A stretch of DNA of 50,385 nucleotides. Source: Acidimicrobiaceae bacterium. GTDB lineage: Bacteria; Actinomycetota; Acidimicrobiia; Acidimicrobiales; RAAP-2. The stretch lies in contig PMLV01000121.1 of assembly GCA_003160635.1 (NCBI GenBank), positions 66,818 to 117,202 on the forward strand. The letters are read 5' to 3'. The notes beneath the pieces are model-generated. The model was given only the letters and a program-made list of their open reading frames with translations. It did not search any database and was not told the origin of the DNA. The position numbers were made by a program, and so were the translations under genes. Shown piece by piece: positions 17,041 through 25,819 of this stretch (position 1 is its first letter; the number at the start of each line of letters is the position of its first letter).

Positions 17041-18162
17041 ATGAAGTCTGAGCACAGCCCGCTGAGTGGGTTCGACGAGTACCCGATCCATCAGATCCCA
17101 GAGCCTCTCCGAATCCTCGGTACGTCAGATCCACGGGCCTACGAGCGGTACTGGTTCACCGCAGCCGATCGGGAGCAGGACGTGCTGCTCGTGATGGGCT
17201 TCGGGTTCTACCCCAACCTCGGCACCGCTGACGCCTTCGCCATTCTCGTCCATGACGACACGCACACGACGGTGAGAGCTCACCGGGCCCTGGAGGACGA
17301 TCGGGCTGACATCGGGACCGGCCCACTTCGCGGCGAGGTGGTCGAGCCGTTCCGGGAGTGGCGGCTGACGGTGGATGACAATGCGCGGGGGTTGCGCGTC
17401 GACATCAGGTGGCACGACACCAAACGGGCCATCTTCCACCGCATGGGCGGAGCCGGCATGCAGACGAGCCACGACGGGAGGCCTGCGCTCCCCACGGCGG
17501 GGTACGAGGGCTTTGGACGCATCGAAGGCGAGGTGACGATCGAAGGGAAGTCCCTGCCTCTTTCGATCGAGAGCACGAGAGGGAGCCGGGATCACCATTG
17601 GGGCATCCGCAATGGTGTGGGCGGTCCCGGACATCTCCAACCCCAGCCGCGCGGATCCCACCTCGGACAGTGGGTGGAATTCTCCGACTGGTCGATATGG
17701 GGTTGGCGGTGCTTGCGCAACATCGGCGACACGGCACACCCGGGCGCCGAGATGGTGACCCCGTTCTCCAACAAGATGCGCTTCGACCCGCAGACCAACC
17801 ATTTGCTCGGCGGCGTGATCCAGAACCGCTTCGCCGACGGCACGGTCCGTGAGATCACCTACGAACAGATCGGCCACCGGGTGGCCTATCTGCGCTGTGG
17901 GATGTACATGGGGCCCGATCAGAACGGCACACCCGAGGAAAACTGGTTCCAAGGGACCTATGGGGGAGGCGACGCCATCAGAGGAGAGGCGTATGACCTG
18001 AGCGATCCGGTCATACGGCAACGGATCGCCGGATTCGACGATCACCTGGTTCTCGCCACGTGCAGAGACGAGCAGACGATCGGTCTCCTCGAGTGCTCCA
18101 ACCCCGTTCTCTATGAGATGTGCCGCGACGGCGCCCCCGGATTCGCCCTCCTCGAGGACTGA
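17041..18162 (+). CDS. Conserved hypothetical protein, possibly lipocalin-like (DUF7064-type)
   Basis: A 373-residue protein without membrane segments. It resembles actinobacterial proteins annotated as DUF7064/hydroxyneurosporene-synthase-like, which have two lipocalin-type beta-barrels. Supporting pattern: alternating polar/hydrophobic strands, GYEGFGRIEGEVTIEG, the central SRDHHWGIRN motif, and SDWSIWGWRC. The ATG at 17041 is preferred over the ATG at 17032 because the GAGGGGGG ribosome site abuts the earlier codon but is about 9 bases from this one. It opens the co-directional cluster. Function unknown; binding or isomerising a hydrophobic substrate is only a guess. Confidence 0.6.
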   Translation: MKSEHSPLSGFDEYPIHQIPEPLRILGTSDPRAYERYWFTAADREQDVLLVMGFGFYPNLGTADAFAILVHDDTHTTVRAHRALEDDRADIGTGPLRGEVVEPFREWRLTVDDNARGLRVDIRWHDTKRAIFHRMGGAGMQTSHDGRPALPTAGYEGFGRIEGEVTIEGKSLPLSIESTRGSRDHHWGIRNGVGGPGHLQPQPRGSHLGQWVEFSDWSIWGWRCLRNIGDTAHPGAEMVTPFSNKMRFDPQTNHLLGGVIQNRFADGTVREITYEQIGHRVAYLRCGMYMGPDQNGTPEENWFQGTYGGGDAIRGEAYDLSDPVIRQRIAGFDDHLVLATCRDEQTIGLLECSNPVLYEMCRDGAPGFALLED

Positions 18163-18173
18163 GGGGTCGGCCG

Positions 18174-19208
18174 ATGGATCCGTCGACGTTTGCGATCTGC
18201 GCCGCGGCGTACCTGCAAAAGGCTTGGGGTGAGCCGGGACTCGAGGCCACCGATGCACGAAGGATCATCGGAGGTGCATCTCGCCATACATGGTCCGTCG
18301 ATGCGAAATGGAACGGCGCCGACGGCAAACCGCAGCTCCGTCGGCTCATCTTCCGATTGGACCCACCCGCCTCGCTCCTCGAGAGCAACCGCGGCACCGA
18401 GTACGCCATGTATCGCGCCCTGTACGGCCTGCCGGGCATCCCTTTGCCCGAGCCGCTCCTCCTCGAAGACGACAATGCTGCCTTTGGGATGCCGTTCTTC
18501 GTGATGGAAAGGCTGGACGGCGTGGCATGGCCGCAGGAGTTGCTGACACCCGCCTTCGCCGGCCGCCGCGAGTCGGTCGTACGGCAGATGTACCAGATCC
18601 TCGGATCCATAGCTGCCGTGGACATCGAAACGGTCGGGCTGGACGGCGTGTTGCGCGCCCCGGCACACGACGACGCCTGGTCGGTCGAGCTCGAGCGATG
18701 GGAGAGGACGTTGCGCGACCACAACCTGGGGCCCATGCCCGTCACGCAGGCCGTGATCCGGGAGCTCCGTCGCCATCCGCCTCCGCCGGTCACCCCTTCC
18801 AGGATCGTCCACGGTGATTTTCGAGTGGGGAATGTGCTGTTCTCCCCCGCCGGTGTGACGGGCGTCCTCGACTGGGAACTCACCCACCTGGGTGACCCCC
18901 ACGAGGACATTGCCTGGAGCATGGCCCGCAACTGGCGCTCAGGCGCCACTCCGGAGTTGGTCGGGGGCGCCCTCCATCCTGCCGAAGTGATCGACGTATG
19001 GGAGAGCACGAGCGGGATGCACGCCGAACCGGAGTCACTTCGATGGTGGCAACTGTTCTCTCATGTAAAGGCCAACGCTATTTGGGCCACTGCGGCCCAC
19101 GAATTCTCCACCGGCCGGACGAGCGAGCTCATGTTCGGCACCATGGGTTGGCTCAACATCGGCTCCCAGGAGAAGTGGGCCCTCGAGGATCTCGGGGTCT
19201 TGACATAA
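18174..19208 (+). CDS. Phosphotransferase family (APH-like) protein
   Basis: A 344-residue member of the aminoglycoside-phosphotransferase/choline-kinase-like superfamily. Seen: the catalytic loop HGDFRVGNVLF, the metal-binding DWELTHLGDPHEDIAW, and an N-terminal lobe with the Arg/Lys strand RRLIFRLDPP. Members of this type often sit beside acyl-CoA dehydrogenases and P450s in actinobacterial lipid catabolism, where they probably phosphorylate a hydroxylated small molecule rather than an antibiotic (family context, not proven). The ATG at 18174 lies 11 bases after the preceding stop. It ends in TAATG, shared with the next gene. Confidence 0.85.
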   Translation: MDPSTFAICAAAYLQKAWGEPGLEATDARRIIGGASRHTWSVDAKWNGADGKPQLRRLIFRLDPPASLLESNRGTEYAMYRALYGLPGIPLPEPLLLEDDNAAFGMPFFVMERLDGVAWPQELLTPAFAGRRESVVRQMYQILGSIAAVDIETVGLDGVLRAPAHDDAWSVELERWERTLRDHNLGPMPVTQAVIRELRRHPPPPVTPSRIVHGDFRVGNVLFSPAGVTGVLDWELTHLGDPHEDIAWSMARNWRSGATPELVGGALHPAEVIDVWESTSGMHAEPESLRWWQLFSHVKANAIWATAAHEFSTGRTSELMFGTMGWLNIGSQEKWALEDLGVLT

Positions 19209-19657
19209 TGAGACCCGACCCACAGCGCGTGATGCAGACCGCGTTGAAGACACTCGAGGAGGTCGCCGCCGGGCTCAGCGACGCCCAAGAGATCTCCCGC
19301 CTGCGCGGCGTGCAATCACTCCTTTCGATACTTCAGCGCGAGTGGGACACCTGTGCGTCAACTCGGCTTGCCGGAATCTCGCGTTACACCGACATCGTTC
19401 GGCGCGGCTCACTGCTCGTGACGGGTGAGCGCCATGAACGTCTCACCCGGGTCCTCGTCGAGACCGGGCGCAACGCCTCCGATTTCAGGATCTCCTCCCT
19501 CGAGATGAGCCTCGATCACCTGCGGGCCGCGGTTATCGACCTGCAAAGCTGGCTCGAAGACTCCGAGGGCGCACAAGAGCGCGCCCTTCTCGAAGCCGTC
19601 TGGCGCGCCGAGTACGAAGACGCGAAGAGCGAAGATCGGAATCATTTCTTTTGGTAG
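19208..19657 (+). CDS. Conserved hypothetical helical protein
   Basis: A 149-residue, probably all-helical, charged protein that I do not recognise. Its start codon shares one base with the stop of the phosphotransferase gene (TAATG), so the two are translationally coupled and probably act together. No cysteine pair, membrane segment or nucleotide-binding motif is visible. The C-terminus is acidic and then ends in NHFFW. The P450 gene follows 22 bases later. It may be an accessory subunit of the phosphotransferase (inference). Confidence 0.65.
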   Translation: MRPDPQRVMQTALKTLEEVAAGLSDAQEISRLRGVQSLLSILQREWDTCASTRLAGISRYTDIVRRGSLLVTGERHERLTRVLVETGRNASDFRISSLEMSLDHLRAAVIDLQSWLEDSEGAQERALLEAVWRAEYEDAKSEDRNHFFW

Positions 19658-19679
19658 GAGCGACCCCGGGAGAAGCGCA

Positions 19680-20888
19680 ATGAGCATGGACAACGAGCGA
19701 ATCGATCTGACCCGGCCGGAGTTCTGGATGGCCGATCCCTATCCGACGTTGGCGCGCCTTCGGGAATCGGATCCTGTCCACTACCACGACACCGCCGCAC
19801 ATCCGTTTTGGGCGTTGACTCGGCACGACGACATCGTCGCCGTGTCGAAGACCCCCGAGACCTTCTGTTCCGGCAAGGGAATCGCCATACAGGGCGGCAG
19901 CGGGGAAGAGATGGCGGAGTTCGAGAACCTGGTGACGATGGACGACCCGGCCCACAAGTGGCTGCGGGCCCTGGTGAGCCGGGGATTCACCCCAGGACGC
20001 ATCAGGACCCTCGAATCTCACGTTCGTGAACTCACCACATCGATCCTCGACGAGGTGTCGGGGCGTGACGAGATTGATTTCGTCGAGGATGTGGCGGCGC
20101 TCCTGCCCAGCTACGTCATAGGCGAGCTGCTCGGCGTGCCGCGCCAGGACCAACATCTCATCAAGGTCTGGAGTGACGGGATCACCGAGGGCGGAGGTGA
20201 GGGAGACGGCCAGAATGAGGGCGGCTTCGCCGCCATCGGGCACATGATGACGTACCTGGCCGGCATGCAGGAGGCCCGCAGGCAGTCACCCACAGATGAC
20301 CTCGTGTCCCTGCTCATGCAGGCGGAGATCGACGGGAGGCGACTCAGCGAGCAGGCTCAGCGGGGCTTCTTCCTCCTTTTGGAATTCGCCGGGAACGAGA
20401 CCACGAGGAACACCATCGTGGGAGGTCTGCTCGCCTTGGCGGAGCACCCGGACCAGGCAGTGCTCCTTCGCAACGAGCCGAGTCTCATCGGCTCGGCCGC
20501 AGAGGAGATGCTCAGGTTCGTCTCGCCGGTGACGCACTTCCGGCGGACGGCGACGAAGGACGCCGAGCTTCGGGGTCGCACGATCCAAGAGGGTGACTGG
20601 CTCGTGCTGTTCTATGGCGCCGGAAATCGCGACCCGGAGGTCTTCCCTGATCCTGACCGGTTCGACGTGACCCGTTATCCCAATCCGCACATCGCCCTCG
20701 GTGGAGGCGGTCCTCACTTCTGTCTCGGTGCCGCACTCGGCCGATTGGAGATACGCGTGATGTTCGAAGAACTGCTGCGGCGCTTCCCCGACATCGAAGT
20801 GACGGGCCGGCCCACGCGGGTCCGCTCCAACTTCATCCGCGGCATAAAGACGATGCCGGTTCGCTTGGGTAAGGACCACGGTGCGTGA
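19680..20888 (+). CDS. Cytochrome P450 (CYP125/CYP142-like)
   Basis: A 402-residue P450. The I-helix motif FAGNETTRN is the form seen in CYP125/CYP142/CYP124-type enzymes that oxidise sterol or branched-chain termini, unlike the GGVDTTT form of the other two P450s here. The K-helix motif is EEMLRFVSP and the heme loop is GGGGPHFCLGAALGR. The gene overlaps the following thiolase-like gene by 8 bases. Terminal hydroxylation of an alkyl side chain or terpenoid methyl is a reasonable hypothesis given the next genes. No ferredoxin gene is adjacent; that at 12587-12796 could serve. Confidence 0.93.
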   Translation: MSMDNERIDLTRPEFWMADPYPTLARLRESDPVHYHDTAAHPFWALTRHDDIVAVSKTPETFCSGKGIAIQGGSGEEMAEFENLVTMDDPAHKWLRALVSRGFTPGRIRTLESHVRELTTSILDEVSGRDEIDFVEDVAALLPSYVIGELLGVPRQDQHLIKVWSDGITEGGGEGDGQNEGGFAAIGHMMTYLAGMQEARRQSPTDDLVSLLMQAEIDGRRLSEQAQRGFFLLLEFAGNETTRNTIVGGLLALAEHPDQAVLLRNEPSLIGSAAEEMLRFVSPVTHFRRTATKDAELRGRTIQEGDWLVLFYGAGNRDPEVFPDPDRFDVTRYPNPHIALGGGGPHFCLGAALGRLEIRVMFEELLRRFPDIEVTGRPTRVRSNFIRGIKTMPVRLGKDHGA

Positions 20889-22047
20889 TTTTTCCGGTGC
20901 GACGGCGATCGTGGGCGCGGCCAACACCGCATTCTCCTTTACGTCGGAGCGATCCCACCTCGACTTGGCGCTCGAGGCGATCCTGCTGGCTCTCGACGAC
21001 GCGGGTCTTGCTCCCCGCGACGTGGACGGCATCACCGGCTACTCATTCGACCGCGTGCGCGAGTACGAGTTGGTCAACAACCTCGGACTGCGCGATCTGG
21101 CCTTCTTCGCTGAGTCCCCGTACGGAAATGGCTGCGGCGCCGTGGCCCTGGCCGCCCTGGCCGTGGCCGCCGGACGGGCCCACACGGTGGTCGCGTTTCG
21201 TAGCGTCAAGGCGCCGCTCGGCGACACGCTGCATTTCGATCAGGGCATGGAGTCGATTGGCCCGGCTCTGGCCGGGTCCCGGGTCCACCACGCTCCCTTT
21301 GGCCTGCTCACGGTGATCCAGTGGGCTGCTCTCGTGGCGCAGCGCTATGTCCACCGCTACAACAGTGATCCCGATGGCTTCGGCTGGGTCACCGTGGTGG
21401 CACGCGAATACGCGGCCACCAACCCATCCGCCCTGCACTTCGGCCAACCGCTGAGCCGTGAGCAGTACCTCGCCGCCCCCTTTGCCTCCTCTCCCCTTCG
21501 CCTGCCCGATGGCAACGTCGGCAACGATGGAGCCAGCGCCGTCGTGGTGACGAGTGCCGACCGGGCATCGGATGTGCGCCGTGCCGGTATACCGATCCTG
21601 GCCGCCGGATGGGCCACCGGGCCCGAGCTGGAAGTGGTGACCAGTTATCAACGACCGGAGATCGAATGGCCGGAAGAAACCGCACTCCTGGCCCGACGTC
21701 TGTACGGCGAAGCCGGCATCGTCCCCTCCGATGTCGACTTCCTCGAGGTCTACGACCACATTTCTGCTCTGGCCTTGCTCTCCCTCGAGGGCCTGGGCTT
21801 CTGCAAGCCCGGCGAAGCGGTGGACTTCGTAAGCGGGGGCGACAACATCCGGGTGGATGGGACACTGCCGCTCAACACCCACGGCGGCCACCTCGGAGAG
21901 GCCTATGTACAAACGATGAACCACGTGGTCGAGGCGGTTCGCCAGCTCCGGGGTGACGCGGTCAACCAGGTGGCCGACGCCTCGATCGGACTGGTTGTGG
22001 GCGGCTCGTTGGCTCCGGTGACCGGCTTGGTGCTCGGCTCCTCATGA
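20881..22047 (+). CDS. Thiolase-superfamily protein (SCP-x/Ltp2-like)
   Basis: A 388-residue thiolase-fold protein of the lipid-transfer/SCP-x-like group. The nucleophile-loop region reads YGNGCGAVALAA (C85), and the C-terminal glycine-rich loop is LNTHGGHLGEAY. Tyrosines Y291 (FLEVYDHIS) and Y342 (GEAYVQ) lie in the segments where the steroid side-chain retro-aldolase Ltp2 has tyrosines implicated in catalysis. The next gene is a DUF35 protein, the known obligate partner type for Ltp2. The enzyme may therefore be a thiolase or a retro-aldolase acting on an acyl-CoA. The GTG start lies inside the P450 gene; the stop overlaps the next start by ATGA. Confidence 0.82.
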   Translation: MRDFSGATAIVGAANTAFSFTSERSHLDLALEAILLALDDAGLAPRDVDGITGYSFDRVREYELVNNLGLRDLAFFAESPYGNGCGAVALAALAVAAGRAHTVVAFRSVKAPLGDTLHFDQGMESIGPALAGSRVHHAPFGLLTVIQWAALVAQRYVHRYNSDPDGFGWVTVVAREYAATNPSALHFGQPLSREQYLAAPFASSPLRLPDGNVGNDGASAVVVTSADRASDVRRAGIPILAAGWATGPELEVVTSYQRPEIEWPEETALLARRLYGEAGIVPSDVDFLEVYDHISALALLSLEGLGFCKPGEAVDFVSGGDNIRVDGTLPLNTHGGHLGEAYVQTMNHVVEAVRQLRGDAVNQVADASIGLVVGGSLAPVTGLVLGSS

Positions 22048-22463
22048 CCGATCACCTCGGCCCGCGGCCGATCCCGGGTCCCGACGACGCCCCGTACTGG
22101 GAAGCTCTGGCACGTGGGACGCTCCTGATCCAGCGTTGCGAGGCGTGCGGCACGGTGCGCCATCCTCCCCATCCCCGTTGCGGTCAGTGTGCATCGGCCT
22201 CTCTGAGCTGGACGCCCGCCACGGGGCTGGGCACGGTCTACTCCTTCACCATTGTGCGTCACCCCGCGAACCCTGAGCTGGCCGGGTCGGTGCCCTACGT
22301 GGTGGCCCTGATCGAGCTGGACGAGGGGCCACGTCTGGTAAGTAACGTCGTCGGCGTGGACCCCAACCTGGTCGCCATCGATCAACGAGTGCAGGTGCAG
22401 TTCGACCGCGTCGGACCCGACACGGTCCTCCCGCGATTCTCACCGGTCGAGGTGGACCGATGA
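22044..22463 (+). CDS. DUF35 / OB-fold zinc-ribbon protein
   Basis: A 139-residue DUF35 (ChsH2 C-terminal-like) protein: an N-terminal helix (PYWEALARGTLLIQRC), a rubredoxin-like zinc ribbon with CEAC ... CGQC, then an OB-fold (GTVYSFTIVRHPANP ... VPYVVALIELDEGPRLVSNVVG). Such proteins form complexes with thiolase-fold partners and are thought to gate acyl-CoA binding. It is joined by ATGA overlaps both to the thiolase-like gene before it and to the amidohydrolase after it, supporting complex formation with the former. Confidence 0.92.
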   Translation: MTDHLGPRPIPGPDDAPYWEALARGTLLIQRCEACGTVRHPPHPRCGQCASASLSWTPATGLGTVYSFTIVRHPANPELAGSVPYVVALIELDEGPRLVSNVVGVDPNLVAIDQRVQVQFDRVGPDTVLPRFSPVEVDR

Positions 22464-23581
22464 CGCGTCGACCCTACGAGCTGATTTCCGCCGATTCGCA
22501 TGTCAACGAGCCACCGGACCTCTGGACATCGCGGGTGCCGGCGCGCTACGCCGATCGCGCTCCACGCATTGAGCGATTCGACCGCGGCGACGCGTGGGTG
22601 CTCGAGGGAGCTCGCGAACCGATCCCCTTCGGTCGGAACGCGTGTGCGGGCATGGGCCCCTGGCCGCCCGATCCTTGGGTGCGCTTCGAAGAGGTCAGGC
22701 CCGGGGGCTACGACCCGAAGGCGAGACTGCTCGACCAGGATCTGGACGGGGTGGACGCCGAGGTGCTGTTCCCGACGCCCAGAGTGGCCAACGCCGTCTT
22801 CGTGCATCCCGACCGGGACTTTCAGGTGGCCTGCATCCGGGCCTACAACGATTGGATTGCTGAATTCTGCTCGTACAGCCCCGACCGATTCGCCGGCGTG
22901 GCACTCCTCCCCAACTCCGGGATCGACGACGCGATAGCCGAGTGCACGCGAGTAGCCGCCCTCACAGGCATCAACGCCGTCACCATCGGCATGTATCCCC
23001 ACGGCGACGTCCGGATGGAGCCCGAGGATGACCGGCTCTGGGCGACACTCGAAGAGCTCGACCTCACTCTGACCATCCACGTTCGCCTCACGGATGCCGC
23101 GCCCGGAGCCCACCATGCGACGTTGCGAGAAGGGGTCATTCGGATGCTCGATGTCCCGGTCCGCCTCGAGGAGTTCATCTACACCGGCGTCATGTGGCGC
23201 TTCCCGCGATTGCGGGTGGTGTTCGTCGAGGTGGATGCGGGCTGGGTGCCGTACTGGAAGGAGCAGGCGTATAACCGCTGGCGCCGCCAGGACCCCGTCC
23301 TACGCGCCGAGCGGGGCATGGCTGAGTCGCCGCTTTCGTGCATGGATCGAATCGGCTTCACGTACATCACCGATCGCTACGCCGTACACAACCGCCATCT
23401 GGTCGGCCTCGATCAACTGATGTGGTCGAGCGACTACCCGCATAGTGCCAGCGACCACCCCTTCTCCTGGCGCACGATCGAATCGGACTTCTACGGGGTG
23501 CCTGAGCACGAGCGGCGGGCCATCCTGGCGGGCAACGCCATGAGGTTCTTCAAGCTCCGGCCTGAGGGACCTGGCACATGA
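22460..23581 (+). CDS. Amidohydrolase family (TIM-barrel) protein
   Basis: A 373-residue amidohydrolase-2 family protein. The N-terminal ISADSHVNEPPDLW has the D-x-H and E-P pattern of the actinobacterial subfamily. TIHVRL gives the barrel His, a long insertion contains VFVEVDAGWVPYWKEQ, and SSDYPHSASDHPFSW carries the late Asp-Tyr-Pro-His. Subfamily members are frequent in sterol and terpenoid gene clusters but lack an assigned reaction. Ring opening by hydrolysis or decarboxylation is possible. Both ends overlap their neighbours by ATGA. Confidence 0.85.
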   Translation: MTRRPYELISADSHVNEPPDLWTSRVPARYADRAPRIERFDRGDAWVLEGAREPIPFGRNACAGMGPWPPDPWVRFEEVRPGGYDPKARLLDQDLDGVDAEVLFPTPRVANAVFVHPDRDFQVACIRAYNDWIAEFCSYSPDRFAGVALLPNSGIDDAIAECTRVAALTGINAVTIGMYPHGDVRMEPEDDRLWATLEELDLTLTIHVRLTDAAPGAHHATLREGVIRMLDVPVRLEEFIYTGVMWRFPRLRVVFVEVDAGWVPYWKEQAYNRWRRQDPVLRAERGMAESPLSCMDRIGFTYITDRYAVHNRHLVGLDQLMWSSDYPHSASDHPFSWRTIESDFYGVPEHERRAILAGNAMRFFKLRPEGPGT

Positions 23582-24387
23582 CCTTGGCCAGCGGGTCCCA
23601 CCAGGTCGGTGCAGGCCGGGCGTATGTGGCGTGGCCGGAGCGGGCCGACCGGCCCTTGCCTGTCGTCCTGATTGTCTCGGACATTTGGGGGGACGGGGAC
23701 CATCTGCGCGACGTGGCAGACCGAGTAGCCCACGCCGGCTATCTCGCCGTGGCCCCCGATCTCTATAGCGGGTTCCCGGCTTCGGATGCCTTGACACCGG
23801 GCCGCGTGGCGAGTGCACGCGGCTGGGTCGACGGGTTGGCCCCTGCGACGTGGATGGATGCGACCGAGCGGGCCCAGGCCCTGGCAGAGGTTGGGGCCGC
23901 AGGGGTGGCGCTGGGCGAGACTCTCGACGCGCTCTTCGAGGGTCCGGCTGATCTCGGGCGCTTTGATCCGATCCTCAGCGATGCCATCACTCTCGGGTCC
24001 GCTCATGACGCCGGGAACCACGGGCCAGTGGGGGCAGTCGGGTTCTGCATGGGTGGCAGCCTGGTGGGTCTGCTCGCGGGCGACGAAGCCCGGCTTGGCG
24101 CCGCAGTGATCTTCTACGGGACTCCGCCCCCGCATGACCGGTTGCAGGGTGGTACGTGCCCTGTCCTGGGCCTCTACGGGGGCGAGGACCATGCCATCAC
24201 CGATGCCGTACCGGCCCTGGCCGACGCCATGACGGCTGCGCACCGCCGCTTCGAGTACCACGTCTATCCGGGCGCGCCGCATGCCTTCTTCAACGAGACG
24301 CGGAGCGCGTACCGCGTAGACGCCGCCAGGGATGCCTGGGTCCGGACACTCGACTTTCTGTCGACCGAGTTGGTCGGGGATTCATGA
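23578..24387 (+). CDS. Dienelactone hydrolase family protein
   Basis: A 269-residue alpha/beta hydrolase of the dienelactone hydrolase family with an apparent Cys-Asp-His triad: C157 in GFCMGG, D204 in YGGEDHAI, and H235 in PGAPHAFFN. The opening strand VVLIVSDIWGDGDHLRDVADRVAHAGYLAVAPDLYSG-type pattern (residues about 28-60) is typical. The reaction is probably hydrolysis of a lactone or an activated ester generated by the upstream oxidising enzymes. It is joined by ATGA overlaps to the genes before and after. Confidence 0.9.
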   Translation: MTLASGSHQVGAGRAYVAWPERADRPLPVVLIVSDIWGDGDHLRDVADRVAHAGYLAVAPDLYSGFPASDALTPGRVASARGWVDGLAPATWMDATERAQALAEVGAAGVALGETLDALFEGPADLGRFDPILSDAITLGSAHDAGNHGPVGAVGFCMGGSLVGLLAGDEARLGAAVIFYGTPPPHDRLQGGTCPVLGLYGGEDHAITDAVPALADAMTAAHRRFEYHVYPGAPHAFFNETRSAYRVDAARDAWVRTLDFLSTELVGDS

Positions 24388-25418
24388 CCACCCTGGTCAC
24401 GGGAGCGGGACTGACCGGGTCCTTCGTGGCCCGCACCTTGCAGGCACTGGGTGAGCCGGTCGTACTCCAAGATGTCATCATCGACCCGGTCCCGCTGCGG
24501 CGAATTCTCGATCTCGACGCCCTCACACTCGTGCGCAACGACTTGATCGACCTGCCCGAGTTGCTGAGAACCCTCGAACGGCACGAGGTGAGCCGGATCA
24601 TCCACACGGCGTCGCTCACCTCGGACATCTGGCAACACCCGTACAGGGGGGCCCGCGTCAACATAGAGGCCTTCCTGAATATCTACGAAGCTGCACGACT
24701 CTGCGAGGTCGAACGGGTGACGATCTCGTCGACGGCCTCGGTCTACGCTGCCGCCAACACCACCGACCCCGAACGCCCAACTGCGCCGGTGAAGGAGACC
24801 GATACCCTCCGGCCAGGAGACGTCTACGGCACGACCAAACTGGCCGGCGAGCACCTTGGCCTCAACTATCACCATGGGTATGGGATGGGCTTCTCGGCCG
24901 TACGCTATCCCTTGGTCGTCCCGCCGTACGACGGCGCGCTCGCCTTCATTCCAGCCACCGACATCGCCCGATTAGGGTCGAACGTCGCGGTCATGGTGGC
25001 CGGTGCCCTTCGCGGCAATCCCGTGCGCTTGAGGGACTGGGGCGACATGGACTGGGCCTTCGCAGCGGACATCGCCCATGGCACGGTCCTGGCCAATCAG
25101 GTCGACTGCGCCGACGGCCGCATCTACAATCTGGGGGTGGGGTCGACGATGCGATTGGAGGCGGTGGCCGAAATCGTGCGCCGCCTCGTCCCCGGGGCGG
25201 ACATCACCATCGAGACCGATGCGCGCGCCCGCACCCGCGAGCACCCGCTCGACATCAACCGGGCCCGAATCGACTTGGGATACGAGCCCGAGTACGACAT
25301 GGAAAGGGTGGTCTCCGAGATGCTGGCCGATGCTGCGTTGGGAGTCGCGCCACCCGAGGCTGCCGCTTTCACCGTCGGCACCAGCTTCTTGGATCTCCGG
25401 GGCGAGCAACCCAAATGA
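24384..25418 (+). CDS. NAD-dependent epimerase/dehydratase family protein
   Basis: A 344-residue extended short-chain dehydrogenase. The Rossmann motif TGAGLTGSFVARTL is at the N-terminus; the active site has ISSTASVYAA with the Ser and VYGTTKLAGEH with the Tyr-x3-Lys pair. Extended SDRs of this kind act on sugar nucleotides, hydroxysteroids (3-beta-HSD type) or other secondary alcohols; the catabolic setting favours the last two. The ATG at 24384 overlaps the previous stop; the longer open frame (from 24156) lies inside that gene. It ends in ATGA shared with the next gene. Confidence 0.88.
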   Translation: MTTLVTGAGLTGSFVARTLQALGEPVVLQDVIIDPVPLRRILDLDALTLVRNDLIDLPELLRTLERHEVSRIIHTASLTSDIWQHPYRGARVNIEAFLNIYEAARLCEVERVTISSTASVYAAANTTDPERPTAPVKETDTLRPGDVYGTTKLAGEHLGLNYHHGYGMGFSAVRYPLVVPPYDGALAFIPATDIARLGSNVAVMVAGALRGNPVRLRDWGDMDWAFAADIAHGTVLANQVDCADGRIYNLGVGSTMRLEAVAEIVRRLVPGADITIETDARARTREHPLDINRARIDLGYEPEYDMERVVSEMLADAALGVAPPEAAAFTVGTSFLDLRGEQPK

Positions 25419-25819
25419 GCGAGTCCGCCGAATCCCGGGGTGACACCGTGCAGCGTCGGGTACTCGGACCCGATCACCCTCCCGGGGGCGCTCCCGCCAC
25501 CGAGGCCGAAGCGGCGTTCCGGGCCTTGGCCTCACGCGAGATATGGGCCGGCGTCTGGGATCGACCGGGGCTGGACCTGGCCACGCGACGTGCGATCACC
25601 ATGGCGGTGCTGATCGCCTTGGGACACCCGGAGGGACTCTTCGCGCATGCACGCGGCGCCCTGGCCGACGGCATGACAGCCGAAGAGATCGGCGAGATCG
25701 TCATGCACTGTGGCCTCTATTGCGGCGCTCCGGCGGCCGCCGCCGCCTTCCGGGCATTACGGCCGCTGTTGACGGACGCAGGCGCTCCCGGCGGCGTGGC
25801 CGACGCCGATGGCGCCTGA
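25415..25819 (+). CDS. Carboxymuconolactone decarboxylase-like protein
   Basis: A 134-residue protein of the carboxymuconolactone decarboxylase / AhpD-like fold: RRAITMAVLIALGHPEGLFAHAR, then GMTAEEIGEIVMHCGLYCGAPAAAAAF, the family's conserved second half. The HCGLYCG element has two cysteines spaced C-x3-C rather than the redox CxxC of AhpD, so a decarboxylase/isomerase-type role is more likely than peroxidase activity. Its start overlaps the epimerase gene by ATGA, and its end overlaps the CoA transferase gene by 11 bases. Confidence 0.88.
   Translation: MSESAESRGDTVQRRVLGPDHPPGGAPATEAEAAFRALASREIWAGVWDRPGLDLATRRAITMAVLIALGHPEGLFAHARGALADGMTAEEIGEIVMHCGLYCGAPAAAAAFRALRPLLTDAGAPGGVADADGA

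Noticed and set aside
17125-18258. Open frame of about 377 codons opposite the lipocalin-like gene
   Set aside because: No motif, and the plus-strand gene has a good ribosome site and conserved blocks.
18174-19208. Aminoglycoside resistance gene
   Set aside because: The APH-like fold is shared with many metabolic kinases, and the setting is a lipid-type catabolic cluster.
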